Shown: piece by piece, positions 1-6,040 of the stretch
Numbering within the stretch: the stretch's first letter is position 1
How the letters are laid out: every line of letters begins with the position of its first letter
From: an uncultured bacterium
GTDB lineage: Bacteria > Gemmatimonadota > Gemmatimonadetes > Palauibacterales > KS3-K002
DNA: 6,069 nucleotides
Direction of reading: 5' to 3'
NCBI GenBank assembly: GCA_947581845.1
Contig: CANPVY010000275.1
Location: 1 to 6,069, forward strand
Made by a program: the position numbers and the translations under genes
The notes under the pieces: generated by a model
Database searches by the model: none
Told to the model about the DNA's origin: nothing
What the model saw: the letters and a program-made list of their open reading frames with translations, nothing else

Positions 1-284
1 AGATCGAGGCACTTCAGCTTCGCAGGCGCCAATTCGTGCGAGCGTTCCGAACCCTGTTGGATCGCTACATCTCCGAGCTCGAGGTGGAGGAGGCGCGCTT
101 AAGCGAGTCGATCGAGGTTCCGAGTACGGGAACCGCGCCCGAGCGGAGCGGCGAACCGGCGGAGCAGACGCCGCAGGCGGCGCGGCCAAGCGAGCAGGCG
201 CAGGCCAAGCAAGGCGAGTGGCTGTCATCGCTGGTTGCGGAGGGCGAACAGGAAGATGACGCCGATGATGCGGTGGAGCGCTGA
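1..284 (+). CDS. DivIVA-like protein, C-terminal part (5' end outside window)
   Basis: This reading frame is open from base 3 to a TGA at 282-284 and has no convincing start inside the window, so it is the 3' end of a gene that begins to the left. About 93 residues are visible. The first 30 or so are charged and predicted helical (LRRRQFVRAFRTLLDRYISELE), resembling the coiled-coil end of DivIVA/Wag31 proteins, where a Phe/Arg/Leu helix of this kind precedes the tail. A low-complexity linker rich in Pro, Ala, Glu and Gln follows. After it come a short hydrophobic motif (EWLSSLV) and an acidic end (EGEQEDDADDAVER). DivIVA proteins bind negatively curved membrane at poles and septa and recruit division or growth factors. 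The neighbourhood supports the call, because divIVA stands just upstream of ileS in Bacillus subtilis. The diagnostic N-terminal membrane-binding part is not visible, so another coiled-coil protein is possible. Confidence 0.6.
   Translation, partial: IEALQLRRRQFVRAFRTLLDRYISELEVEEARLSESIEVPSTGTAPERSGEPAEQTPQAARPSEQAQAKQGEWLSSLVAEGEQEDDADDAVER
239..255 (+). promoter_or_regulatory. Candidate ribosome-binding sites for the PNP gene
   Basis: Two purine-rich stretches lie inside the end of the divIVA-like gene. GGAGGG at 239-244 is 11 nt before the ATG at 256. AGGAAG at 250-255 touches that ATG and is 9 nt before the ATG at 265. Both favour a start at 256, 265 or 268 over the in-frame TTG at 235, which has no such site at the right distance. 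Confidence 0.45.
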
Positions 285-1104
285 GGAGCTGGTTCGACGG
301 ATCCGCAGCGCTGCTGATGCGATCAGGGCTCGCACACCATACCGGCCGCGCGTGGGTATCGTCTTGGGTACCGGTCTGGGTGCGCTGGCCGACGAGATCA
401 CGCCGGACACGATCATCCCGTACGAGGACATCCCTGACTTCCCGATCCCCACGGTAGAGACGCACAGCGGGCGGATGCTCTTGGGCGAACTGGCGGGCCA
501 GCCCGCAGTGGCGATGCAAGGTCGCTTTCACCTGTACGAGGGTTACTCGCTGCAGCAGGTGACGTTCCCGATTCGCATCATGCGTGACTTGGGGGCTGAG
601 ATACTCGTCGTATCCAATGCTTGCGGGGGCATGAATCCGATGTGGGACGTGGGCGATCTGATGCTGATCGCCGACCACATCAACCTGCTCGGAGACAATC
701 CGCTGATCGGGTCGAACCTGGAAGAATTGGGCCCGCGCTTTCCCGACATGTCGGAGCCCTACGACCCGGGTCTTCAGCGATTAGCGCTGGAGGTGGCCAG
801 GGAAGAGCAGATCACCCTGAGGCGCGGAGTGTACGTGGCAGTCCCGGGGCCGAACTTGGAGACCCGCGCCGAATACCGATTTCTGCGGATGATCGGCGCC
901 GATGTGGTGGGGATGTCCACGGTGCCGGAAGTCATCGTGGCGGTCCACGGCGGTATGAAAGTGCTGGGTATTTCGATCATCACCGACAGCTGTCTGCCGG
1001 ACGCCCTGAAGCCGGCCAGCGTCGAGGAGATCATCCGCGTGGCGAACGAGGCGGAGCCGAAGCTGACACGCTTGATAAGAAACGTGGTGGCGCGTCTGGG
1101 CTGA
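256..1104 (+). CDS. Purine nucleoside phosphorylase, trimeric (PNP/MTAP family 2) type
   Basis: The enzyme reversibly splits purine (deoxy)nucleosides with phosphate to free base and (deoxy)ribose-1-phosphate in cytosolic purine salvage. The call gives about 282 residues, close to human PNP at 289. Numbering from ATG 256, visible hallmarks are the phosphate loop GTGLGA (38-43), His70 in ETHSGR, the family signature GRFHLYEGY with Arg90, His92 and Tyr94, NACGG (121-125), GPNLETRAEY with Glu202, and the nearly invariant GMSTVPEV with Met220 and Ser221. These match the phosphate, sugar and base contacts of human PNP. The position matching human Asn243, which contacts the base, is Asp244 (ITDSC). 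This may broaden specificity toward 6-aminopurines. The gene overlaps the divIVA-like end by 29 nt and stops 9 nt before ileS, so it is probably cotranscribed and translationally coupled. Starts at 265 and 268 are equally possible. The family call is firm, but substrate range is open. Confidence 0.93.
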   Translation: MTPMMRWSAEELVRRIRSAADAIRARTPYRPRVGIVLGTGLGALADEITPDTIIPYEDIPDFPIPTVETHSGRMLLGELAGQPAVAMQGRFHLYEGYSLQQVTFPIRIMRDLGAEILVVSNACGGMNPMWDVGDLMLIADHINLLGDNPLIGSNLEELGPRFPDMSEPYDPGLQRLALEVAREEQITLRRGVYVAVPGPNLETRAEYRFLRMIGADVVGMSTVPEVIVAVHGGMKVLGISIITDSCLPDALKPASVEEIIRVANEAEPKLTRLIRNVVARLG

Positions 1105-1113
1105 TATAGCGAG

Positions 1114-4065
1114 ATGGGTAAGAAGCGTTACCGTGAGATTCCCGAGGACCCGACCGGGCTCGAGGAGGAGGTCCTGGCGGCCTGGGAGCAGGAGAATACC
1201 TTCCAGCGCTCGCTGGAGCTCACCCGAGACGGCGAGCCGTTCGTCTTCTATGAGGGGCCGCCGACAGCGAACGGCCGGCCCGGAATCCACCACGTAATCT
1301 CGCGTACTCTCAAGGACACGTTTTGCCGCTACCAGACGATGCGAGGCCGCTCGGTCACACGCATCGCCGGATGGGACACGCACGGCCTACCCGTAGAGGT
1401 GGAGGCGGAGAAGGCACTTGGGATCTCTGGCAAGCCGGAGATCGAAAGGATCGGCGTCGAGCGGTTCGCCGAGGTGTGCCGCGAGCACATCTTCACCTAC
1501 AAGGAAGACTGGGAGAAGTTTTCGCTGCGAATCGGGTTCTGGCTCGATTACTCGCGTGCCTATATCACCTGCTCGCCGGAGTTCGTCGAGAGCGTCTGGT
1601 GGGCACTCTCCCGGTTCCACGAGAAAGGCCTGCTCTACCGCGGGCACAAGGTCGTGCCCTACTGCCCGCGGTGTGGGACCGGTCTGTCGAGCCACGAAGT
1701 CGCCATGGGCTACGAGGACGTCACCGAGCCGGCGGTGACGGTCAAGTTTGCGATCGAGGGTCGCCCGGGCGAGTACCTGCTGGCCTGGACCACCACGCCG
1801 TGGACCTTGCCGGGTAACATCGCTCTGGCTGTCAGTCCGATGATCGCCTACGTGAAAGCGCGCGTTGGTGACGAGATCTACTACCTCGCCGAACGGCTGG
1901 CCGACGAGGTGCTGGGTGAAGGATACGAGGTCCTGGAGATCTTGCCCGGCGGGGCGCTCGAGGGACTGCGCTACGAGCCGCTGTTCCCGTTCCTCGCGGA
2001 TGTCGTCGGCAGGCAGAACGGCTGGTTGGTGGCGACCGCCGATTTCGTTACCGCCGACGAGGGGACCGGGATCGTGCACACCGCGGTCATGTACGGCCAG
2101 GACGACTACGACCTGGGCGTCGAGCTGGGTCTGCCGATGCACCACCTGGTCGATGAGGAAGGTTGCTTCAACCCGGAGGTCACGCGGTGGGCGGGCGTCT
2201 TCGTGAAGGACGCCGATCCGAAGATCATCGAAGCGCTCGAGGAATCAGGCCAGCTTTGGAAGGCTGCGGATTACACGCACACCTATCCCTTCTGCTGGCG
2301 CTGCAATACGCCGCTACTCTACTACGCCCGCGATTCTTGGTACCTGCGGACAACGGCGGTCAAGGACCAGCTACTGGCGAACAACGCTGCGGTCGGCTGG
2401 CATCCGTCGGAAATCGGACGGGGCCGCATGGCGGAGTGGCTCGAGAACAACGTTGACTGGGCACTCTCGCGCGAACGCTACTGGGGCACACCGCTGCCCG
2501 TGTGGATCTGCGATCGAGACGCTTCGCATATCGAGGTTATCGGCAGCTACAGCACGCTCGCCGAACGTGCGGGAATCGAGGTTAGCCCCGGCTTCGACCC
2601 TCACAAGCCGTTCATCGACACGGTTGAGTGGGAGTGCTCGCAGTGTGGTGGGAGGATGCGGCGCACGCCCGAGGTCATCGATACCTGGTTCGATTCCGGG
2701 TCCATGCCGTTCGCCCAGTGGCACCACCCGATGGAGAACCGGGAGACCTTCGAGCAACAGTTCCCGGCTGACTTCGTCGCTGAAGGAGTTGAGCAGACCC
2801 GCGGCTGGTTCTACTCGCTGCTGGCCATCAGCACTGTGCTGTTCGACCGGTCGCCCTATGAAAACGTCGTGGTCAACGATCTGGTGCTCGATGCCGAAGG
2901 AATCAAGATGTCGAAGTCCCGCGGCAATGTTGTGGATCCGTGGGACGCCATCGGCGAGTTCGGTGCCGACGCAGTCCGCTACTACTTCCTCTCGGTAAGC
3001 AGTCCGTGGTTGCCGAAGCGTCACGATCCCAGAGCGATTGCCGAGGTTCGGCGCAAGTTCTTCGGCACGCTCTTGGCAACATATCGGTTCTTCGAGCTCT
3101 ACGCGAACATCGAGGGTTGGACGCCTGAGCGGAGTCCGGCGGCCAACGAGCGGCCCGTGTTGGACCGCTGGTTGCTGTCGCGGCTGGACGGGCTGGTTTC
3201 GGACTGCCAGGCCGACTTGGACGGGTTCAACGTTACTCACGCGATCCGCCGAATCGCTGAGTTCGTGGTGGATGACCTGTCGAATTGGTACGTACGGCGC
3301 TCACGCGCACGCTTCTGGGGTACGCGGACCGCGACGCGTGAGACCATGGACGCCGCCTTCGGCACCCTCTGGGAGGCGCTGGTGACGGTCTGCCGGCTGC
3401 TGGCGCCCATGGTGCCGTTCGTGAGCGACTGGATGCACCGCGAGTTGACCGGCGGAACCTCCGCGCATCTGCAGTGGTATCCCCAGCCGGACGCCCGACG
3501 GGACGAGGCGCTGGAAGCCGCGATGGCGTTGGGTAAGCAGCTGGCGGGGATGGGGCGCGCGGCGCGGGAGGCAGCGGGCATCCGGGTCCGCCAGCCGTTG
3601 CGCCGGTTGCTGGCGGTGGTTCCCGAGGGGCAGGCGGCGCGGCTGGGCGAGGAAGTGCTGGGGATCGTGCGCGACGAGCTCAACGTCAAGGAAGTGAGCT
3701 TCACCGCTAGCCGGACCGAGCTAGCGGGCCTGACGCTACACTCCGAGGCAGGGGTCGTGGTCGGTTTGGACACCGAGGTTGACGAGGAGCTCAGACTCGA
3801 GGGCACCGCCCGCGAGTTGGTGAACCGCATTCAGCGGCTCCGGCGTGAGGCCGGGCTGCAACTGGACGATCGGATCCGTTTGGGTATTTTTGGGGCTCCG
3901 GAGGTGGCCTCTGCAGCGGAAGCGCACCGCGACTACATCGCGAGCGAGGTGCTGGCTGTGGAAATCGAGATCGGTGCGGAACGTCCGGAAGGCGATAGAT
4001 ATCAACACGTGAGAGGGATCCGGTTGCATGGACGCGAGGCCGTGATCGGCGTCCAGGTCAGGTAA
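1114..4065 (+). CDS. ileS: Isoleucyl-tRNA synthetase, IleRS2 type with GXHH signature
   Basis: This class I synthetase charges tRNA-Ile with isoleucine and clears mischarged valine. It has 983 residues. The Rossmann core opens with GPPTANG, and the HIGH position reads G57-I-H-H60. GWDTHGLPVE follows at 86-95. The CP1 editing domain shows the Thr-rich motif WTTTPWT (225-231) and GTGIVHTAVMYGQDDY ending near Asp330-Asp331-Tyr332. Metal-ligand candidates are C184/C187, C394/C397 and C466/H472 with C508/C511. WFDSG is at 525-529 and KMSKS at 598-602. The anticodon-binding domain carries DDLSNWYVRRSR around 724-731. The C-terminus is a small mixed domain (TARELVNRIQ) without the terminal Cys-rich zinc site of IleRS1 such as the E. 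coli enzyme. Both this and GPPTANG point to IleRS2. The ATG is 9 nt after the PNP stop with only a weak upstream purine run (AGCGAG), so coupling to PNP is likely. No T-box leader fits in that gap. Identity is certain; the IleRS2 assignment is strong. Confidence 0.98.
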   Translation: MGKKRYREIPEDPTGLEEEVLAAWEQENTFQRSLELTRDGEPFVFYEGPPTANGRPGIHHVISRTLKDTFCRYQTMRGRSVTRIAGWDTHGLPVEVEAEKALGISGKPEIERIGVERFAEVCREHIFTYKEDWEKFSLRIGFWLDYSRAYITCSPEFVESVWWALSRFHEKGLLYRGHKVVPYCPRCGTGLSSHEVAMGYEDVTEPAVTVKFAIEGRPGEYLLAWTTTPWTLPGNIALAVSPMIAYVKARVGDEIYYLAERLADEVLGEGYEVLEILPGGALEGLRYEPLFPFLADVVGRQNGWLVATADFVTADEGTGIVHTAVMYGQDDYDLGVELGLPMHHLVDEEGCFNPEVTRWAGVFVKDADPKIIEALEESGQLWKAADYTHTYPFCWRCNTPLLYYARDSWYLRTTAVKDQLLANNAAVGWHPSEIGRGRMAEWLENNVDWALSRERYWGTPLPVWICDRDASHIEVIGSYSTLAERAGIEVSPGFDPHKPFIDTVEWECSQCGGRMRRTPEVIDTWFDSGSMPFAQWHHPMENRETFEQQFPADFVAEGVEQTRGWFYSLLAISTVLFDRSPYENVVVNDLVLDAEGIKMSKSRGNVVDPWDAIGEFGADAVRYYFLSVSSPWLPKRHDPRAIAEVRRKFFGTLLATYRFFELYANIEGWTPERSPAANERPVLDRWLLSRLDGLVSDCQADLDGFNVTHAIRRIAEFVVDDLSNWYVRRSRARFWGTRTATRETMDAAFGTLWEALVTVCRLLAPMVPFVSDWMHRELTGGTSAHLQWYPQPDARRDEALEAAMALGKQLAGMGRAAREAAGIRVRQPLRRLLAVVPEGQAARLGEEVLGIVRDELNVKEVSFTASRTELAGLTLHSEAGVVVGLDTEVDEELRLEGTARELVNRIQRLRREAGLQLDDRIRLGIFGAPEVASAAEAHRDYIASEVLAVEIEIGAERPEGDRYQHVRGIRLHGREAVIGVQVR

Positions 4066-4114
4066 GTCCTTAATTACTAGTGGCTTACGGGATCCGCAAG
4101 CGAAGGGACCAACC
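4066..4114 (+). promoter_or_regulatory. Spacer between ileS and the DksA-like gene, with RBS
   Basis: This 49-nt spacer is the longest gene-free stretch between two genes here. It opens AT-rich (CCTTAATTACTAG, 4068-4080) in an otherwise GC-rich region. A short imperfect inverted repeat lies at 4084-4100 (CTTACGG, loop, CCGCAAG) with one mismatch. AAGGGA at 4103-4108, 6 nt before the ATG at 4115, is a clear ribosome-binding site. I see no T-tract terminator and no good -35/-10 pair, so readthrough from ileS is the simplest reading; an internal promoter cannot be excluded. Confidence 0.5.
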
Positions 4115-4501
4115 ATGCCAATGACGAAGAAAGAGCTGGCGCACTTCGAGCAGCGCCTTCTAGAAGAGCGGCAGAAGATCATCAAGCAGCTTGCCCAATT
4201 CGACGAATCGTTCTCCGACACCCTGCAGGGCTCCGACGGAGATCTCTCGGCCTACAGCTTTCACATGGCCGATCAGGGAACAGATGCGATGGAGCGGGAA
4301 AAGGCTTTCCTGTTTGCCAGCAAGGAGGGGCGGCTGCTCTACCACATTGACCAGGCGCTGCGTCGGCTTTACAAGACACCCGAGCATTACGGTTTATGTG
4401 AAGAATGCGGTGGCGAGATCGGTTTAGAGCGTCTTGACGCTCTGCCTCACGCGCGGCTGTGTATCCACTGCAAGGAGCGCGAGGAGAACAGTGGTTCCTG
4501 A
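4115..4501 (+). CDS. TraR/DksA-family C4 zinc-finger protein
   Basis: This 128-residue cytosolic protein belongs to the family that binds in the secondary channel of RNA polymerase and alters promoter response, often together with ppGpp. Residues about 4-30 form a charged helix (KKELAHFEQRLLEE). The second helix spans roughly 55-88 and would complete the coiled-coil hairpin. The zinc finger is C95-x2-C98-x17-C116-x2-C119, the spacing used by DksA and TraR. The tip region reads HMADQGTDAMERE (50-62). E. coli DksA has D-x-x-D-x-A at its tip, whereas here it is D53-x-x-T56-D57-A58. The general layout looks closer to the Bacillus YocK/YteA/YlyA group than to proteobacterial DksA, so I give no symbol. 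ATG 4115 is preferred over ATG 4121 because AAGGGA lies 6 nt upstream of it. Its end overlaps lspA by 11 nt. A Bacillus homologue, ylyA, holds the same place between ileS and lspA. Confidence 0.9.
   Translation: MPMTKKELAHFEQRLLEERQKIIKQLAQFDESFSDTLQGSDGDLSAYSFHMADQGTDAMEREKAFLFASKEGRLLYHIDQALRRLYKTPEHYGLCEECGGEIGLERLDALPHARLCIHCKEREENSGS
4481..4486 (+). promoter_or_regulatory. Ribosome-binding site deciding the lspA start
   Basis: GAGGAG lies inside the last codons of the DksA-like gene, 4 nt before the GTG at 4491. A second purine run, AAGGAG at 4472-4477, is 13 nt away. Together they favour GTG 4491 over the later in-frame GTG at 4554, which has only GGCGGA (4544-4549) ahead of it. Confidence 0.5.
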
Positions 4502-5051
4502 CGGCTATCCTCGGGCCGAGGAAGTCGCGAAGCCGGGTGACTTGGCGGACGCGGTGTCGCTGCGGAGCAGATTCGTCGCGTTTGTGGGCACGGCCGGTGC
4601 AATCCTGGCCGTGGATCTCTTCACGAAGTTCTTGGTCCAGCATACACTGCTCCCCCATGACTCCATACCTGTCTTCGGCGACTTCTTCCGCCTGACCTAC
4701 ATCCGTAACCCTGGGGCGGCGTTCGGCCTGCACCTGGGTCCGTACTCCCGGTTCATCTTCCTGAGCCTCGCGTTCATCGCGCTCGGCGTCCTGATCATGA
4801 TGTACCGGCACACGTCAGCGGCTGATCGGCTGAGGCTGTTCGCGATCGGGGCCATTGCCGGAGGGGCATTGGGCAACGTGATCGATCGGCTGCGCTCCGC
4901 GGATGGGGTGGTTGACTTCCTCGATTTTGGTGTCGGAGATCTTCGCTGGCCGGTCTTCAACATCGCGGATACCGCGGTCACGATCGGCGCCGCGCTGCTC
5001 CTGGCCTCGCTCTGGGTGGAGGACCAGCATCGCGACCGTGACAAGAGTTGA
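4491..5051 (+). CDS. lspA: Signal peptidase II (prolipoprotein signal peptidase)
   Basis: LspA is an inner-membrane aspartyl protease that removes signal peptides from diacylglyceryl-modified prolipoproteins; globomycin inhibits this family. From GTG 4491 the protein has 186 residues. Four membrane segments are visible at about 28-46, 86-104, 116-131 and 158-175. Conserved motifs in order are VDLFTKFLV (41-49), YIRNPGAAFGL (70-80), GGALGNVIDR (124-133), VVDFLDF (140-146) and VFNIADTAV (155-163). The catalytic Asp pair of the Pseudomonas structure corresponds to Asp142 (VVD) and Asp160 (IAD). The conserved Asn129 and Asp132 are also present. E. coli LspA has 164 residues; a start at GTG 4554 would give 165, so the first 21 polar residues here may be an extension or may be untranslated. 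The gene overlaps the DksA-like gene by 11 nt and the next gene by 14 nt, implying coupled translation. Function is certain; the start is not. Confidence 0.96.
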   Translation: MVPDGYPRAEEVAKPGDLADAVSLRSRFVAFVGTAGAILAVDLFTKFLVQHTLLPHDSIPVFGDFFRLTYIRNPGAAFGLHLGPYSRFIFLSLAFIALGVLIMMYRHTSAADRLRLFAIGAIAGGALGNVIDRLRSADGVVDFLDFGVGDLRWPVFNIADTAVTIGAALLLASLWVEDQHRDRDKS

Positions 5052-6015
5052 CAGAGTCGAGGGGCCTGACGGACTCGTTACCTATCTGATCCGAGTCGAT
5101 GAGCCGCCTGCACAACGACTCGACCGCTATCTTGCCGAAAAACTATCCCTCTCTCGCTCGCGTGCTGCATCTCTGATTGAGGCGGGCCACGTTCGTATCG
5201 CCGATCAGGTGCCGAAGAAGAGCTACGTTCCGGAGGTCGGCGACACGATCCTGGCCGAGGTGCCAGCGGCGGAGCCGACGGTCGCCGCCGCTGAAGACAT
5301 ACCGGTAGAGATCGTCTTTGAGGACGAAGGGTTCCTTGTGGTTGACAAACCGGCCGGGATGGTCGTACACCCGGCGCCGGGTCACCCCCGCGGCACTTTG
5401 GTGAACGCTCTGCTGCACAGGACCGGCCGACTATCGCCGATTGGGGGCGCTCGACGTCCCGGTATCGTCCATCGCCTGGACAAGGACACCTCGGGTTTGG
5501 TGATCGTAGCCAAGCAAGAGGCGGCTCACCGTCGTCTGGCGGACGCGCTGGCACGCCGGGCGATCGATCGCCGCTACCTGGCGGCGTGCTGGGGACACCT
5601 GAGTGATGACCATCTACGTGTCGAGGCCGGGCTTGGCCGGCATCGGCGCGACCGAAAGCGTATGGCTGTGAGGCCAGGGGCGAGGCCGGCGGTCACCGAG
5701 ATCGAGCGTTTGGAACGCTGGAAGGCGGCGGACTTCCTTCGTGTACGGCTGCTGACCGGTCGGACCCACCAGATCCGCGTCCACCTGCGGCATATCGGGC
5801 ACCCCGTAGTAGGTGATCGGCAGTACGCCGCCGGCTGGGAGCGCGGCCTGGAGGGACGCTGGCCGCAGGAGTTGGCTCGCCGGGTGACGCGGCAGTTCCT
5901 ACATGCCGCCGAACTGCGGTTCGCGCACCCCATGACGGGGGAGCCGCTGGAGTTCTCGGCAGCGCTTCCGGAGGGCCTGGCGGCGGCGGTGGAGTGGGCC
6001 CGCCGGACGAGTTGA
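5038..6015 (+). CDS. rluD: RluD/RluA-family 23S rRNA pseudouridine synthase
   Basis: The enzyme converts uridines in structured RNA to pseudouridine. E. coli RluD modifies helix 69 of 23S rRNA (1911, 1915, 1917). The call has 325 residues against 326 for E. coli RluD. An S4 RNA-binding domain covers about 26-73 (RLDRYLAEKL, SRSRAASLIEAGHVRI). The catalytic domain follows with VVDKPAGMVVHPAPGH (101-116) and the active-site motif HRLDKDTSGL, whose nucleophile is Asp148. The conserved C-terminal motif GRTHQIRVHL is at 241-250, followed by HPVVGDRQY. GTG 5038 overlaps the lspA end by 14 nt; GGAGGA at 5018-5023 is 14 nt upstream, rather far, so coupling to lspA probably matters. The upstream ATG at 4903 is unlikely because it would add 45 residues wholly inside lspA. 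The S4 domain, length and lspA linkage favour RluD/YlyB over RluA or RluC, but target uridines cannot be read from sequence. Confidence 0.93.
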   Translation: MTRVDRVEGPDGLVTYLIRVDEPPAQRLDRYLAEKLSLSRSRAASLIEAGHVRIADQVPKKSYVPEVGDTILAEVPAAEPTVAAAEDIPVEIVFEDEGFLVVDKPAGMVVHPAPGHPRGTLVNALLHRTGRLSPIGGARRPGIVHRLDKDTSGLVIVAKQEAAHRRLADALARRAIDRRYLAACWGHLSDDHLRVEAGLGRHRRDRKRMAVRPGARPAVTEIERLERWKAADFLRVRLLTGRTHQIRVHLRHIGHPVVGDRQYAAGWERGLEGRWPQELARRVTRQFLHAAELRFAHPMTGEPLEFSAALPEGLAAAVEWARRTS

Positions 6016-6040
6016 CCGCGGCGTTAGTCCTTACTATACT
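6012..6040 (+). promoter_or_regulatory. Sigma70-type promoter reading rightward out of the window
   Basis: TTGACC (6012-6017) matches the -35 consensus TTGACA at five of six bases. TATACT (6035-6040) matches the -10 consensus TATAAT at five of six. The spacer is exactly 17 nt. Transcription would start near 6047. The -35 box overlaps the rluD-like stop codon, and the AT-rich -10 area stands out from the GC-rich surroundings. No gene start follows within the last 29 bases, so the target lies outside the window. In B. subtilis the gene after the rluD homologue ylyB is pyrR, which has its own promoter; that parallel is only suggestive. Confidence 0.6.

Noticed and set aside
235..255. TTG start for PNP, seven codons earlier
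   Set aside because: TTG is the rarest start of the three, there is no ribosome-binding site at a suitable distance, and family proteins begin close to the later ATGs.
621..1109. 162-codon + strand frame overlapping the PNP gene
   Set aside because: It is an out-of-frame shadow of PNP, rich in Arg, Gly and Asp, with no family features.
1105..1113. T-box or other leader regulating ileS
   Set aside because: Only 9 nt separate the PNP stop from the ileS start, and the upstream sequence is clearly PNP coding.
2371..3240. 289-codon open frame on the - strand inside ileS
   Set aside because: It lies fully antisense to a certain IleRS and its translation shows no recognisable motifs. Long antisense frames are expected in GC-rich genes with biased third positions. 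The same applies to - strand frames at 781-1383, 1387-2145, 3237-3830 and 4182-4811.
4015..4096. Direct repeat GGGATCCG at 4015-4022 and 4089-4096
   Set aside because: Only eight bases, one copy lies in coding sequence, and no further copies or mobile-element features surround them.
4084..4100. Inverted repeat after ileS considered as a terminator
   Set aside because: The stem is short with a mismatch and no T-tract follows, so it does not look like an intrinsic terminator.
4434..4490. TTG start for lspA
   Set aside because: It would add 19 residues encoded inside the zinc finger of the DksA-like gene, with no family similarity. GTG 4491 has a clear ribosome-binding site.
4903..5037. ATG 4903 as the start of the rluD-like gene
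   Set aside because: It would put 45 extra residues over the conserved catalytic part of lspA. GTG 5038 gives the normal RluD length.
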